A stretch of DNA of 64,000 nt from Sodaliphilus pleomorphus (GCF_009676955.1 NZ_CP045696.1:1557001-1621000), one strand, 5' to 3'. Counted from the first letter of the stretch, positions 16,590 through 25,980 are shown. Notes: generated from the letters alone by a model not told the origin. Numbers and translations are program-made.

Positions 16590-16979
16590 ATGGAAAACAA
16601 CCGTCTATACAAGCGCGAGAAGCTGTGCAGCCGCACGGCCATAGCCCGCACCTTCGACTGCGGGCACAGCCTCATGGCCTACCCGCTGCGCGCCGTGTAC
16701 CACATGGGGCCAAGCCGCCCTGAGGCTCCGGCACGGTTCATGATCACCATTCCAAAGAAAAAAATACACACTGCCGTGCAGCGCGTGGCCCTGCGCCGCC
16801 GCACCCGCGAGGCCTACCGCCTCAACCGCCAGCTGCTGCTCCCCGCCCTCGAGGCAGCCGGCCGCAGCCTCGACGTGGCCTTCATCTACCTGGCCAAGGA
16901 CGAGGTTGCCCCCTATGCCGTGATCGAGGAGAAAATGCGCGACATCCTCACGCGCATTGCACAAGCCACCCATGACTGA
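16590..16979 (+). CDS. rnpA: Ribonuclease P protein component
   Basis: 129 residues. Binds the catalytic RNase P RNA and helps it trim tRNA 5' leaders. The basic RNP motif is [14 protein letters not shown] (about residues 69-82). [13 protein letters not shown] is the usual N-terminal element, with F in RTFDCG. The gene begins right after its own promoter and overlaps yidD by 8 bases (ATGACTGA), so the two are probably translationally coupled. Confidence 0.95.
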   Translation: MENNRLYKREKLCSRTAIARTFDCGHSLMAYPLRAVYHMGPSRPEAPARFMITIPKKKIHTAVQRVALRRRTREAYRLNRQLLLPALEAAGRSLDVAFIYLAKDEVAPYAVIEEKMRDILTRIAQATHD

Positions 16980-17235
16980 GGCAATGCACACACTGGCCGC
17001 CGCCTGGCACTTCATTTCCAGGCTGGCAGGATGGCTGCTCATCTTGCCCATCATGCTCTACAAGAAATTCATCTCGCCGCTCACCCCGCCCATGTGCCGC
17101 TTCACTCCCACATGCAGCACCTATGCCATCGAGGCCATCAAGAAGTACGGCCCCCTCAAGGGCACGTGGCTGGCCGTGAAGCGCATCGTGCGCTGCAACC
17201 CATGGGGCGGCAGCGGCTACGACCCCGTGCCATGA
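16972..17235 (+). CDS. yidD: Membrane protein insertion efficiency factor YidD
   Basis: 87 residues from the ATG at 16972. The hallmark is present: [20 protein letters not shown], then [10 protein letters not shown] and the [14 protein letters not shown] end. An amphipathic or membrane segment ([13 protein letters not shown]) precedes it. The family sits beside rnpA and helps YidC-dependent insertion. The frame also opens at a TTG (16957), but the ATG that overlaps the rnpA stop is the natural start. Its stop overlaps the tatD start as ATGA. Confidence 0.95.
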   Translation: MTEAMHTLAAAWHFISRLAGWLLILPIMLYKKFISPLTPPMCRFTPTCSTYAIEAIKKYGPLKGTWLAVKRIVRCNPWGGSGYDPVP

Positions 17236-17867
17236 TTGTCGATTTCCACACCCACCGTCATGCCCCCGCAACCGTGGGGCTCGTGAGCATCGAGAGCGTC
17301 GACCCCCGGCAGTTCGACCCGCAACCAGGCTGCTTCTACTCGGTGGGCCTGCACCCCTGGCACACTCTTGAGCCCCACGTCGAAGCCAGCCTGCAACTGC
17401 TGGCACGGCTGGCCGCCCACCCGCAGGTGGTGGCCATAGGCGAGACCGGGCTCGACCCCAACCGCGGCGCGGCGCTCGACGAGCAGCAGCGCATCATGCA
17501 GCGCCACATCGCCATCGCCGAGCAAGCTGGCAAGCCCCTGGTGCTGCACATGGTGCGCACCAGCCAGCTCCTGCTCAAGGCCATGAAGCAGTCGCGGCCC
17601 AGCGTGCCGTGGGTGCTGCACGGCTTCAGGTCGCGGCCCACGGTGGCACAGCCCCTCGTCGACGCCGGCTTCTACTTCTCGATAGGCCCCAGGTTCAACG
17701 CCCAGTCGCTGCAGCTCATTCCGCCCGCCCGCCTGCTCATCGAGACCGACGACTCGCCCGTGCCCATTGCCCAGGTGGCCGCCCTCGTGGCCCAGGCCAC
17801 CGGCCTCACGGCAGCCCAGGTGGCCGGCATCGCCACCCGCAACGCCCTCGCCCTGCTGCGCCTGTAG
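17232..17867 (+). CDS. Short TatD-family metal-dependent hydrolase
   Basis: 211 residues; usual TatD proteins have about 255-265. The metal ligands are all visible: DFHTHRH at the start, GETGLD, LHMVRT, WVLHGF and ETDDSP. The fold is therefore complete in its core, and the missing length comes from loops, chiefly between the first strand and GETGLD. Family members are 3'-5' DNases and deacylases for D-aminoacyl-tRNA; which activity applies here is unknown. The start is the ATG that overlaps the yidD stop. Confidence 0.85.
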   Translation: MIVDFHTHRHAPATVGLVSIESVDPRQFDPQPGCFYSVGLHPWHTLEPHVEASLQLLARLAAHPQVVAIGETGLDPNRGAALDEQQRIMQRHIAIAEQAGKPLVLHMVRTSQLLLKAMKQSRPSVPWVLHGFRSRPTVAQPLVDAGFYFSIGPRFNAQSLQLIPPARLLIETDDSPVPIAQVAALVAQATGLTAAQVAGIATRNALALLRL

Positions 17868-17915
17868 CGGGGTTTCGGCCACAAGCCCCCGAAAAAAAAA
17901 CACCGCCACTCATGC

Positions 17916-17945
17916 AATTGCACCACACTTGAGCAATTTTTTTTT
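17916..17945 (+). terminator. Terminator of the rnpA-yidD-tatD operon
   Basis: AATTGC pairs with GCAATT across an 11-base loop, followed by a T-run. It abuts the tRNA promoter. Confidence 0.65.
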
Positions 17946-17974
17946 GCCTATTCACTTTTATTGTGTTAACTTTG
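17943..17974 (+). promoter_or_regulatory. Promoter of the tRNA-Pro gene
   Basis: TTTG (17943-17946), a 20-base gap and TAACTTTG (17967-17974). Confidence 0.65.
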
Positions 17975-17990
17975 CAGCGCTGAAAAAGCA

Positions 17991-18064
17991 CGGGGTGTAG
18001 CGCAGTTGGTTAGCGTGCCACGTTCGGGACGTGGAGGTCGGAAGTTCGAATCCTCTCACCCCGA
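17991..18064 (+). tRNA. tRNA-Pro (anticodon CGG)
   Basis: The cloverleaf folds by eye. The acceptor stem CGGGGTG (17991-17997) pairs with CACCCCG (18057-18063) and A is the discriminator. The anticodon stem CCACG/CGTGG holds the loop TTCGGGA, and the T arm carries the standard TTCGAAT. CCA is not encoded. The run CTTTTTTT directly follows. Confidence 0.95.
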
Positions 18065-18094
18065 CTTTTTTTGAAAGCCTGCGGGCAAAACATT

Positions 18095-18134
18095 GTGTCC
18101 TTCCACAGCTGTGTGGAGGGACACTGTTTTTTTT
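18095..18134 (+). terminator. Strong terminator after tRNA-Pro
   Basis: GTGTCCTTCCACA pairs with TGTGGAGGGACAC (one mismatch or wobble), followed after TG by eight T. Confidence 0.8.
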
Positions 18135-18234
18135 CTCGCAACCAGCCTGTCAAAAACACGGCTGCCCCCATTAAACTTTCGCGCCCGAGGGCAGTCATAT
18201 CGTTACAAATATTGGTTGTTTTTAATTTTTAAGT

Positions 18235-18242
18235 TATCTTTG
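18235..18242 (+). promoter_or_regulatory. -7 element of the 18269 gene
   Basis: TATCTTTG with a TTG 20 bases further upstream (18212-18214). Confidence 0.55.
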
Positions 18243-18268
18243 CAATTGGTGTAAAACACAAAACGACA

Positions 18269-18694
18269 ATGAAAGCACTCAGATCATATATTGCAGCCTC
18301 TCTCGTGGGCCTGGCAGCCTGCCTGGCCACCGTGGCACAGGCACAGACACTGCGCGACGCCAGCTACCACAACATAGGGCGCATATCGCCCAACGGCGTG
18401 GTGCGCAACAACAACCAGCAGTCGATAGGCTTCTTCGACAACGACGGCACCGTGCGCAACCGCAACAACAAGGCAGTGGGCAAGGTGAAGAACCTCGCCA
18501 TCTACAACACGGCCGGCACCCGCATGGGCTATATCAACGCCGACGGCACCGTGCGCGACGGCGAGAGCCGCGTGCTGGGCTACATCGAGAAAAACGGCAA
18601 GGTGACCGACGCCTCGCACAATGTGATAGGCTATGCGCAGGGCGTGGCCTACGAGTGGGTGGCCTGCTACTTCTTCTTCGGCTTCTTCAATTAG
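18269..18694 (+). CDS. Secreted repeat protein, 5-fold beta-flower-like
   Basis: 141 residues. A signal peptide ends at AQAQ (about residue 26). The mature part is made of short repeats of the form NIGRISPNGVVRN, SIGFFDNDGTVRN, MGYINADGTVRD and LGYIEKNGKVTD, each about 20-25 residues and built of a Gly-Tyr/Phe-Ile turn and a D/N-G-T/V-V-R/T strand. From memory this matches small Bacteroidetes proteins named 5-fold beta-flower. Function unknown. The C-terminus ends in an aromatic cluster (YFFFGFFN). Confidence 0.75.
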   Translation: MKALRSYIAASLVGLAACLATVAQAQTLRDASYHNIGRISPNGVVRNNNQQSIGFFDNDGTVRNRNNKAVGKVKNLAIYNTAGTRMGYINADGTVRDGESRVLGYIEKNGKVTDASHNVIGYAQGVAYEWVACYFFFGFFN

Positions 18695-18811
18695 AGGTGA
18701 GCCCGCGGGCCACCGCCCGCCCCCTCCACACACACATACAATCAAGCACCGCTTATATACACGTTAAAGCAAAGACAACTTAACCATTAACTACAACAAT
18801 ACGAGAAATTT

Positions 18812-19927
18812 ATGAAACGCATTTACCTGCTGGCGACACTCGTGCTTGCTATAGCCGTGAGCGCGCCAGCTCAGTTTGTCATGCCCAGCGACTCGGTGCT
18901 GCGCCGCTGGGCCGCCCAGATGCTCATGGTGGGCTTCAAGGGCAACAGCATCGACGCCCAGAGCGACGCCGCACGCTATGTGCGCGACCTGCACGTGGGC
19001 GCCATCGTGCTCTTCGACGTCGACCTCACCGGCGATGCCACCCTGGGCAGCCGCAACATCACCAGCCGCGAGCAGCTGCAGCGCCTCACCAGCGACCTGC
19101 AGCGCCTGGCCGATGAGCCCCTGCTCATCGCCCTCGACCAGGAGGGCGGCAAGGTGGCACGCCTCAAGCCCCAATATGGCTACGAGCCCATCGTGAGCGC
19201 CCAGTACCTGGGCCAGCTCGACAATGCCGACTCCACACGCTACTACGGCCGCCTCATGGCCCGGCAGCTCGGGGGCAGCGGCGTCAACGTCGACCTGGCA
19301 CCCGTGCTCGACCTCTACAACCCCGATTGCCCCGCCATAGGCAAGCTGCACCGCAGCTACGGCGACAGCCGCGCCGTGGTCAAGCACGCCCGCATCACCA
19401 TCGACGAGCTGCACAAGCAGCACGTGCTGTGCACGGCCAAGCACTTCCCCGGCCACGGCAACGCCATGAGCGACTCGCACTGGGGCTTTGTCGACGTCAC
19501 CTCGACCTGGAAGCCCCAGGAGCTCGAGCCCTACAAGAAACTCATCAAGAAGCACAAGCTCGACCTGGTGATGACCGCCCACATCTTCAACCGCAACATC
19601 GACCCCGACTACCCCGCCACCCTCTCGCGCAAGACCATCTACGGCCTGCTGCGCCGCCAGCTGGGCTACGACGGCGTGGTGGTGACCGACGACATGTATA
19701 TGGAAGGCATCATCAAGCAATACAGCATCGAAAACGCCCTGGTGCTGGCCATCAACGCCGGCGCCGACCTGCTGTGCGTGGGCAACAACATCAACACCGG
19801 CTTTGAGCCCGACCGCCCCTTCAAGCTGGTCGACATCATCGTCAAGGCCGTGAAGCAAGGCCGCATACCCGTGGGGCGCCTGCAAGAGAGCTACAACCGC
19901 CTGCAGCGCCTCAAGAAGAAACTGTAA
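18812..19927 (+). CDS. Glycoside hydrolase family 3, NagZ-like beta-N-acetylhexosaminidase
   Basis: 371 residues. A signal peptide ends around SAPAQ (residue 21), so the enzyme is exported, unlike cytoplasmic NagZ of enterobacteria. The GH3 TIM barrel keeps LIALDQEGGKVARL, the substrate-loop motif KHFPGHGNAMSDSH with the His-Asp dyad of NagZ enzymes, and the nucleophile region VVVTDDMYMEG. There is no second GH3 domain. It probably trims N-acetylglucosamine from muropeptides or glycans in the periplasm (inference). A terminator follows 25 bases after the stop. Confidence 0.9.
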   Translation: MKRIYLLATLVLAIAVSAPAQFVMPSDSVLRRWAAQMLMVGFKGNSIDAQSDAARYVRDLHVGAIVLFDVDLTGDATLGSRNITSREQLQRLTSDLQRLADEPLLIALDQEGGKVARLKPQYGYEPIVSAQYLGQLDNADSTRYYGRLMARQLGGSGVNVDLAPVLDLYNPDCPAIGKLHRSYGDSRAVVKHARITIDELHKQHVLCTAKHFPGHGNAMSDSHWGFVDVTSTWKPQELEPYKKLIKKHKLDLVMTAHIFNRNIDPDYPATLSRKTIYGLLRRQLGYDGVVVTDDMYMEGIIKQYSIENALVLAINAGADLLCVGNNINTGFEPDRPFKLVDIIVKAVKQGRIPVGRLQESYNRLQRLKKKL

Positions 19928-19951
19928 TACACTGATTCAGAGCCATCACAG

Positions 19952-20000
19952 CGGGCAACGAATAATCGTGACGGTTATTTCTTGCCCGTTTCGTTTTTTT
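19952..20000 (+). terminator. Terminator after the GH3 gene
   Basis: CGGGCAA-CG-AATAA pairs with TTATT-TC-TTGCCCG, followed by TTTCGTTTTTTT. The downstream promoter begins inside it. Confidence 0.7.
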
Positions 20001-20011
20001 AGCTATCTTTG
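19982..20011 (+). promoter_or_regulatory. Promoter of the glutamine synthetase gene
   Basis: TTG (19982-19984), a 19-base gap and TATCTTTG (20004-20011). It leaves a leader of about 50 bases. Confidence 0.6.
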
Positions 20012-20070
20012 CAGTCCACAACATCAACCATTGTTCATAACAATTATCACTGTAAATAAAACAACTACCC

Positions 20071-21576
20071 ATGAGCAACGACAAGATTAAACTTAATGCT
20101 AACCAAGTGGTGGCCTTCCTGCAGAAGTCACCCCAAGAATTCACCAAGGCCGACATCATGCGCTTTGTAGAAGACAACGGCATCAAGATGGTCAACTTCC
20201 TCTATCCCGGCGGCGACGGCAAGCTCAAGACACTCAACTTTGTAATCACCGACCGTGCCTATCTCGACACCATCCTCACCTTCGGCGAGCGCGTCGACGG
20301 CAGCAGCCTGTTCTCCTTTATCGAGGCCAGCAGCAGCGACCTCTATGTGCTGCCCCGCTTTGCCACCGCCTTTGTCGACCCCTTTGCCGAGATCCCCACG
20401 CTCGACATGCTGTGCTCCTTCTTCGACAAAGACGGGCACCCCTTCGAGAGCAGTCCCGAGCACACCCTGCGCAAGGCCGCACAGGCCTTCACCCAAGTCA
20501 CCGGCATGCAATTTCACGCCATGGGCGAGCTCGAGTACTACGTGATACAGGAAGACGACGGCCTCTTCCCGGCACGCGACCAGCACGGCTACCACGAGTC
20601 GGCCCCCTATGTGAAGACGGGCAGCTTCAGGCAGCAGTGCATGAGCTACATCGCCCAAGCCGGCGGCCAGATCAAGTATGGCCACAGCGAGGTGGGCAAC
20701 TTCCACCAAGACGGCCTCATCTATGAGCAAAACGAGATCGAGTTCCTGCCCGTGCCCGTGCTCCAGGCTGCCGACCAGCTCATGGTGGCCAAGTGGATCA
20801 TACGCAACGTGGCCTATAGCCAGGGCCTCGACGTGACCTTTGCTCCCAAAATCACCACCGGCAAGGCCGGCAGCGGCCTGCACATCCACATGCGCATGGT
20901 CAAGGACGGTGTCAACCACATGCTGCACGAGGGCAAGCTCAGCGACGAGGCCCGCCGCATGATTGCCGGCCTCATGGACCTCGCTCCCAGCCTCACCGCC
21001 TTTGGCAACAAGAACCCCACCAGCTACTTCCGCCTCGTGCCGCACCAGGAAGCTCCCACCAACGTGTGCTGGGGCGACCGCAACCGCTCGGTGCTCGTGC
21101 GCGTGCCCCTGGGCTGGACTACCGACGTCGACATGTGCAGCATCGCCAACCCGGCCCAGACACCGCAACACCGCGACGCGGCCTTCAAGCAGACGGTGGA
21201 AATACGCAATGCCGACGGCAGTGCCGACATCTACCAGCTGCTCGCCGGCGTGTGCGTAGCCGCCCGCCACGGCTTTGAGATGCCCGATGCCCTCGACGTG
21301 GCCCAGCGCACCTATGTCGACGTCAACATTCACGACAAGGCCAACGCCGGCGTGCTCGACAAGCTCGCCACCCTGCCCGACAGCTGCGTGGCCAGCGCCG
21401 CCTGCCTCGAGCGCCAGCGCGGCATCTACGAGCAGGCAGGCGTGTTCAGCCACGGCATGATCGACGGCATCATCGCCGAGCTGCGCGCCTACGACGACAC
21501 GAGCCTGCGCCACGACATCGAGAGCAACCCCGACGCCGTCAAGCAGCTCGTAGACCGCTACTTCCACTGCGGCTAA
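20071..21576 (+). CDS. glnA: Glutamine synthetase, type I-like
   Basis: 501 residues. Makes glutamine from glutamate, ammonia and ATP. A beta-grasp N-domain (about 20-120) precedes the catalytic domain, with MGELEYYVI (metal-binding Glu), NEIEFLPVPVLQAADQL, FAPKITTGKAGSGLHIHM (ATP/metal) and GNKNPTSYFRLVPHQEAPTN. The usual adenylylation segment (NLYDLPPEE in E. coli) is not recognisable, so control by that modification is unlikely. The Bacteroidales type III enzyme is much longer, so this is a separate class. It is flanked by its own promoter and terminator. Confidence 0.88.
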   Translation: MSNDKIKLNANQVVAFLQKSPQEFTKADIMRFVEDNGIKMVNFLYPGGDGKLKTLNFVITDRAYLDTILTFGERVDGSSLFSFIEASSSDLYVLPRFATAFVDPFAEIPTLDMLCSFFDKDGHPFESSPEHTLRKAAQAFTQVTGMQFHAMGELEYYVIQEDDGLFPARDQHGYHESAPYVKTGSFRQQCMSYIAQAGGQIKYGHSEVGNFHQDGLIYEQNEIEFLPVPVLQAADQLMVAKWIIRNVAYSQGLDVTFAPKITTGKAGSGLHIHMRMVKDGVNHMLHEGKLSDEARRMIAGLMDLAPSLTAFGNKNPTSYFRLVPHQEAPTNVCWGDRNRSVLVRVPLGWTTDVDMCSIANPAQTPQHRDAAFKQTVEIRNADGSADIYQLLAGVCVAARHGFEMPDALDVAQRTYVDVNIHDKANAGVLDKLATLPDSCVASAACLERQRGIYEQAGVFSHGMIDGIIAELRAYDDTSLRHDIESNPDAVKQLVDRYFHCG

Positions 21577-21607
21577 GCCTGCCGCACTCCCCCGCAACAC
21601 AAGTCCA

Positions 21608-21646
21608 CAGCACCCGGCGCCGCTCAAGACAGCCGGGTGCTGTTTT
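21608..21646 (+). terminator. Terminator after glutamine synthetase
   Basis: CAGCACCCGGC pairs perfectly with GCCGGGTGCTG across 13 bases, followed by TTTT. Confidence 0.8.
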
Positions 21647-21716
21647 CCTGCAACAATGGGGGCGGCATTTAAACTAAAATTAATACTTCGCGTGCACAAC
21701 ATAGCAAAAGTTGCAC

Positions 21717-21724
21717 TATCTTTG
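21717..21724 (+). promoter_or_regulatory. -7 element of the DUF4294 gene
   Basis: TATCTTTG, 29 bases before the GTG start. Confidence 0.5.
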
Positions 21725-21753
21725 CGCAATGATTAGGAAATGAGGACAACTCT

Positions 21754-22404
21754 GTGAAACATCTCTACACTGTCATATTACTGGCTTTCACTGCACTGTG
21801 CATGTCGCTGCCCGCCGTGGCGCAAGTCGACCTGGGCACCGACATTTCCAACGTCAACCTCTCGCCCCTGCGCGACGTGTACCGCGGCTACCACCTGGCC
21901 ACCGACCCGCTCACCGGCCAGCAGACGATGTGGATCGACATGCTCCCCGTCATCATCTACCCCAACGAGCGCTTCCGCAACAAGGCCGAGGAAGCCTTCT
22001 ACTGGAAGACCGTGCGCGACGTGAAGCGCGTGCTCCCCTATGCCAAGCTCATCAACCGCACCCTGCAGGAAACCTACGAGTACCTGGCCACCTTCGACAC
22101 CAAGCAGGAAAAAGACGCCTATCTCAAGCACTTTGAGCACGACCTCTACGCCCAGTACAAGCCCGTGATGAAGAAACTCACCAAGAGCCAGGGCAAGATG
22201 ATGATCAAGCTCATCAACCGCGAGACCAATCAAAACTCCTACAGTGTGATCAAGGCCTTCCTGGGCACCTTCAGGGCCGGCTTCTGGCAGACCTTCGGGC
22301 GCTTCTTCGGCGTCAACCTCAAGACGGGCTACAATCCCGGCAAGGACAAGACCGACGCCATGATCGAGCGCATATGCGTGCGCGTGGAGCAAGGCCAGCT
22401 ATGA
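21754..22404 (+). CDS. DUF4294 secreted protein
   Basis: 216 residues with a GTG start. A signal peptide ends at AVAQ (about residue 24). The phrases QTMWIDMLPVIIYP, RFRNKAEEAFYWKTVRDVKR and YPYAKLI-like VLPYAKLINRTL identify the Bacteroidetes DUF4294 family; function unknown. A basic amphipathic middle (KKLTKSQGKMMIKLINRET) is typical. The gene runs close to the TPR gene downstream (61 bases). Confidence 0.8.
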   Translation: MKHLYTVILLAFTALCMSLPAVAQVDLGTDISNVNLSPLRDVYRGYHLATDPLTGQQTMWIDMLPVIIYPNERFRNKAEEAFYWKTVRDVKRVLPYAKLINRTLQETYEYLATFDTKQEKDAYLKHFEHDLYAQYKPVMKKLTKSQGKMMIKLINRETNQNSYSVIKAFLGTFRAGFWQTFGRFFGVNLKTGYNPGKDKTDAMIERICVRVEQGQL

Positions 22405-22465
22405 GCCGCAGCAGCCACCCCCCGCACAGTTATCAAGTCTACAACATCTACACCCCACAGCCATT

Positions 22466-23302
22466 ATGCATAAAATCTTCACCCTTCTCGCCGCAGCCAT
22501 CGCCATTCCATGCACAGCCTGGGCCGGCTACCCCTCACCCCAGTTGCAGAAGGCCATCGAGGCCTACAACCAGGAGCACTACGAGAGCGCCCTCCAGCAG
22601 TTCACCGCCATCGTGACCCAGCAGCCCCGCCAGGGCTACGCCTGGGGCTACATCGCCCGCATCAGGCAGCACAACGAGCAGCCCGGCCAGGCCCTCGAGG
22701 CCGGCCGCAAGGCCCTTGAGCTCGTGCCACAGCCCGACAGCGTGTTTCGTGCCAGCCTGCACGCCTGCATGGCCAGCAGCTATGCCGCCACACGCGACAC
22801 CGCCGCAGCTCTCGATGCCCTCGACCATGCAGTGGCCCTCGATGCCCACGACCCCGACTACCGCTACCAGCGCGCCAGCCTGCTCATGAAGCATGGCCGT
22901 TGCAGCCAGGCCGAGACCGACTACCGCTATCTGGCCCAGGCCGACACCCTCAACCCCGACGGCCTCATGGGCCTGGGCACCGCGCTCGACTGCCAGGGCC
23001 GCGCGCAAGAGGCCCTCGAGGCCTTCGACCAGGCCATAGCCCGCTTTCCTGCCGACGACGGCGCCCGCGCCTTCCGCGCAGCGCAGTACTTCAACCTGCG
23101 GCGCTACAGCGAGGCTGCCGACGACGCCATCCACAGTCTCGAGCTCAAGCCCGACAACCGCCACGCCCTGTGGGTGATGAGCAACCTGGCCGCCGTCGAC
23201 GCCACGGGCCTGGCCGCCAAGCTCAAGGCCAAGCAGGCCGCCGACGCGGCCCATGCCGGCTACTGGGCCAGCCTCATCAACCAGTTCACCCCCGCCCCGT
23301 AA
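22466..23302 (+). CDS. Secreted tetratricopeptide-repeat protein
   Basis: 278 residues. A short signal peptide (ending CTAWA, about residue 20) is followed by six or more TPR units, for example AYNQEHYESALQQF, QPGQALEAGRKAL, DALDHAVALDAHDP, RAQEALEAFDQAIARFPADD and RRYSEAADDAIHSLELKP. It probably acts as a periplasmic scaffold; partner unknown. It may share a transcript with DUF4294. Confidence 0.8.
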   Translation: MHKIFTLLAAAIAIPCTAWAGYPSPQLQKAIEAYNQEHYESALQQFTAIVTQQPRQGYAWGYIARIRQHNEQPGQALEAGRKALELVPQPDSVFRASLHACMASSYAATRDTAAALDALDHAVALDAHDPDYRYQRASLLMKHGRCSQAETDYRYLAQADTLNPDGLMGLGTALDCQGRAQEALEAFDQAIARFPADDGARAFRAAQYFNLRRYSEAADDAIHSLELKPDNRHALWVMSNLAAVDATGLAAKLKAKQAADAAHAGYWASLINQFTPAP

Positions 23303-23379
23303 AGCCGCACGCCCCCCGGGCACGACATGGCGCAACATGGGCCGCACGCTCATGCTGGCGGCCAACGCACACACACAAA

Positions 23380-23407
23380 AAGGGTGAAGCCCTCGAGCCT
23401 CACCCTT
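23380..23407 (+). terminator. Candidate terminator of the DUF4294-TPR pair
   Basis: AAGGGTGA pairs with TCACCCTT across 12 bases; there is no strong T-run after it. Confidence 0.45.
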
Positions 23408-23508
23408 CAAGTATTAATCTAATTATTCAAGAGCGCACCTCCCGGTGCTTTTGTTCATTATCGCTATCGATTTACTATTGCAATTCAATATCGACTGCTC
23501 ATAGCACA

Positions 23509-23537
23509 AGGGGCATGCCGCTGCAGGCGATGCCCCT
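23509..23537 (-). terminator. Candidate terminator of the SusCD operon
   Basis: AGGGGCAT-GCC pairs with GGC-G-ATGCCCCT around GCTGCA, 16 bases past the end of the lipoprotein gene on the minus strand. There is no T-run. Confidence 0.45.
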
Positions 23538-23552
23538 GCACACACTGCCATG

Positions 23553-24359
23553 TTACTTCTCGGGCAGCGTGAGTATCTCGCTATAAGCGCCCAGGTCGTG
23601 GTTCAAGCTCAACACGATGTGATGCAGCTTGCAGTCGAGCACATTGCCGGTCTTGGTGCCGGTGCCCACCACAGCTACAGGGCCATAGCCCGTATAGGTC
23701 CAGGCCTTCTGCTGGGGCACGGTCACGGTGTTGTCGCTGTTGACCTTAAACATCACGTCGTAGCCTTTCTCGTAGCAGTTGACAGCCTTGTACACGTCGT
23801 AGCCCTTGGCCTTGAGCACTTCCACCTCCCAGGTGGAAGGGTTGCCGCTATCGTCGCCCATCGACTCCGAGGTCAGCTTGCCGGTGCCCAGTTCTTCCCA
23901 CTCATAGTCGCGCGTCACACTTAAGGTTGTCGCGTACACATTGCCTGTGGTGCCGCTGTGGTGAATGGTGGTGTCGGTCGTGGCCTTGACGTCGTCGGCC
24001 AGCTCCACGGTGAAGCTATAGGTGTTGCCAAATTCCATGTTCTGCGCCTTCACCTTTATCACGGCAGTGCCTTGCCCGTCGGCAAAGGTTACCGAGCCAT
24101 GGCCCTCGTCGACAAACACGTCGTCGCCCTTGAAACTGTAGGCAACCGTGTACTCACCCTTTGTCTTGGAGCGCACCACTTGCACGCTATACTCGCCGTC
24201 GGCTTCACTCTGCTTCAGCGCTATGGTTGAGGTCTGCATGGCCACGTTTTCCTGCTGCGCGTTATAAAGCTCGGCCACATTGTCGGTGTCGCACGAGGTG
24301 GTGAGCAAGCCCGTAACCATGAGGGCAGCTCCCAATATATATCTTGCTATCTTCATCAT
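23553..24359 (-). CDS. Lipoprotein of the SusCD operon, SusE/F-like position
   Basis: 268 residues. The signal peptide has a lipobox (LTTSC, Cys23) followed by DTD, which in Bacteroidetes could favour surface display. The body is made of beta-sandwich-like segments: a Calx-beta-like part (SVQVVRSKTKGEYTVAY, then VTFADGQGTAVIKVKA) and a C-terminal globular part. It stands third after susC and susD, 23 bases after susD, where surface glycan-binding proteins are usually encoded. Ligand unknown. Confidence 0.75.
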   Translation of the reverse strand: MMKIARYILGAALMVTGLLTTSCDTDNVAELYNAQQENVAMQTSTIALKQSEADGEYSVQVVRSKTKGEYTVAYSFKGDDVFVDEGHGSVTFADGQGTAVIKVKAQNMEFGNTYSFTVELADDVKATTDTTIHHSGTTGNVYATTLSVTRDYEWEELGTGKLTSESMGDDSGNPSTWEVEVLKAKGYDVYKAVNCYEKGYDVMFKVNSDNTVTVPQQKAWTYTGYGPVAVVGTGTKTGNVLDCKLHHIVLSLNHDLGAYSEILTLPEK

Positions 24360-24382
24360 TTACTCAATTTTAAAGTTAACGG

Positions 24383-25927
24383 TTATTTCAAGTCGCCCAC
24401 CGGGTTTTGGTCGGTCGAGGCATTCATGTTTGCGTTGCCGTCAAACTCGGCCTGCGGTATCGTGAGCACCCACATGTAGGACTCAGGATTGTCGGTGGGG
24501 CGAGTGGTCAGCAGCTCACCCGTGGGGAAGCCCTGTGCCGAGGTGCGCCTGAAGCCCTGCTCGAGGCGGCGTATGTCGTAGATGCGGCCAGCCTCGCCCC
24601 ACAGCTCGATGCGGCGCTGCAAGATGATCTCGTTGAGCAGCGAGTGGGCATAGGCGCCGGTGAACTGGTCGCTCGTGAGCGTGGGCAGGCTCGAGCCGCT
24701 GTACTGCGAGGCGTCAAAGTTCGGGTCGCGCTTTGCCATCAAGGCCGAGAGATACTGGCGGGCCTGGGCGTCGTCGCCAGCGTGGCAGTAGGCCTCGGCA
24801 GCGATGAGATACATCTCCTCGACGCGCATCCACACGTAGTCGCCCTCCCACGTAGCTATGTTGGAGAAGTGGAACTTGTCTTGCTCATAGCCGCCAGTGC
24901 TGTATTTCGAGTTGGGATCCCACCATGCGCGGCGCGTGTCGGTGCGCGACATGTGGTTGTAGAGGTCGAGGTTGATCTGCTTGGGAGCGCGACTGCCGTG
25001 ATACAGGGTGTCGACCATGGCAAACAACGAGGCGTACTTGCCGGCCTGGTCGGTCACAATCTTGGCACCCCACATCACGTTGCTGGCTTTCACGCTGTTC
25101 ATTCCAGCAAAGTCCTTCACAGGCAGTATCTCCTTGCCGCTGGCAGCGATAGCCTTGACGGCAGCATCGGCAGCAGTGGTCCAGTCTTGCTCGGTGAGAG
25201 CGATGCGGGCCTTCAGACCCAAGGCCACGGCATAGCCAATGTGGCTCACGTCCTGCTGGCTGGTGCCCTGCAGCAGCTCAACGGCCTTGTTGATGTCGCT
25301 GTTGATTTGGTCATACACCTCCTGGTTGGTGGCACGCGGCTGGCCGGTGGTGCTGGTGAAGGTGGGACCGGTGTACAGGGGCACGCCCGGCTCGGTCTTG
25401 TGGTTGGCATAGTTGCGGGCAAAACTCTGCTCGAGCATGAAATAGGAGTAGGCGCGTATGGCATAGGCCTGGCCCATCACATAGTCTACAGCCTTGGCAT
25501 CGCCGGCCATCGTGCTCTGGGCAGCGATGATGTAGTTGGCATTGGCAATCCAGGTGTAGTAGGCCTTCCACAAGTCGTAGCTGCGGAAGGTAGAGCGCGT
25601 GTAGAAACTCTTCATGTTGTAGACCGCGTCATACCAGAACCAGCCGCTGCCCATGGCGCCCATGATCATGTCGTCGCCCATGACCTCGGCCATGAGATTG
25701 TAGGCCGAGATGCCGAAGGTCTGGGCAATGTTGCCCGTAGTAGTCCAGCCCGGGGTGTACATCGAGCGGTAGATGCCGTTGAGCGGGACAAGTGCATTGG
25801 TGGCATTGGCAAGCAGTGTCTCTCCCGACATGGAGTCGGTGGGAGTAGTGTTGAGCTGGTCTTCAGAGCATGCGCTCAGCCCCAGCACAACCGCACCCAG
25901 TAATGCATATTTAAATATCTTGTTCAT
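24383..25927 (-). CDS. SusD/RagB family outer-membrane lipoprotein
   Basis: 514 residues. Signal peptide with lipobox (GLSAC, Cys20). The SusD fold is shown by an early NALVPLNGIYRSMY segment, TPR-like helices (YVMGQAYAIRAYSYFMLEQ) and the C-terminal RRIELWGEAGRIYDIRRLEQGF that is conserved in the family. It caps the SusC barrel and captures the nutrient. Located 53 bases after susC on the same strand. The substrate cannot be told: no glycoside hydrolase or sensor accompanies the pair. Confidence 0.95.
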   Translation of the reverse strand: MNKIFKYALLGAVVLGLSACSEDQLNTTPTDSMSGETLLANATNALVPLNGIYRSMYTPGWTTTGNIAQTFGISAYNLMAEVMGDDMIMGAMGSGWFWYDAVYNMKSFYTRSTFRSYDLWKAYYTWIANANYIIAAQSTMAGDAKAVDYVMGQAYAIRAYSYFMLEQSFARNYANHKTEPGVPLYTGPTFTSTTGQPRATNQEVYDQINSDINKAVELLQGTSQQDVSHIGYAVALGLKARIALTEQDWTTAADAAVKAIAASGKEILPVKDFAGMNSVKASNVMWGAKIVTDQAGKYASLFAMVDTLYHGSRAPKQINLDLYNHMSRTDTRRAWWDPNSKYSTGGYEQDKFHFSNIATWEGDYVWMRVEEMYLIAAEAYCHAGDDAQARQYLSALMAKRDPNFDASQYSGSSLPTLTSDQFTGAYAHSLLNEIILQRRIELWGEAGRIYDIRRLEQGFRRTSAQGFPTGELLTTRPTDNPESYMWVLTIPQAEFDGNANMNASTDQNPVGDLK

Positions 25928-25980
25928 AATGTTTTAGCCAATTTTTATTATTGTTGTTGTCATTCTGTGTAACACAATCG

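Noticed and set aside
24407..25903. Plus-strand frame of 498 residues opposite susD
   Set aside because: Shadow of susD; no motif and no promoter.
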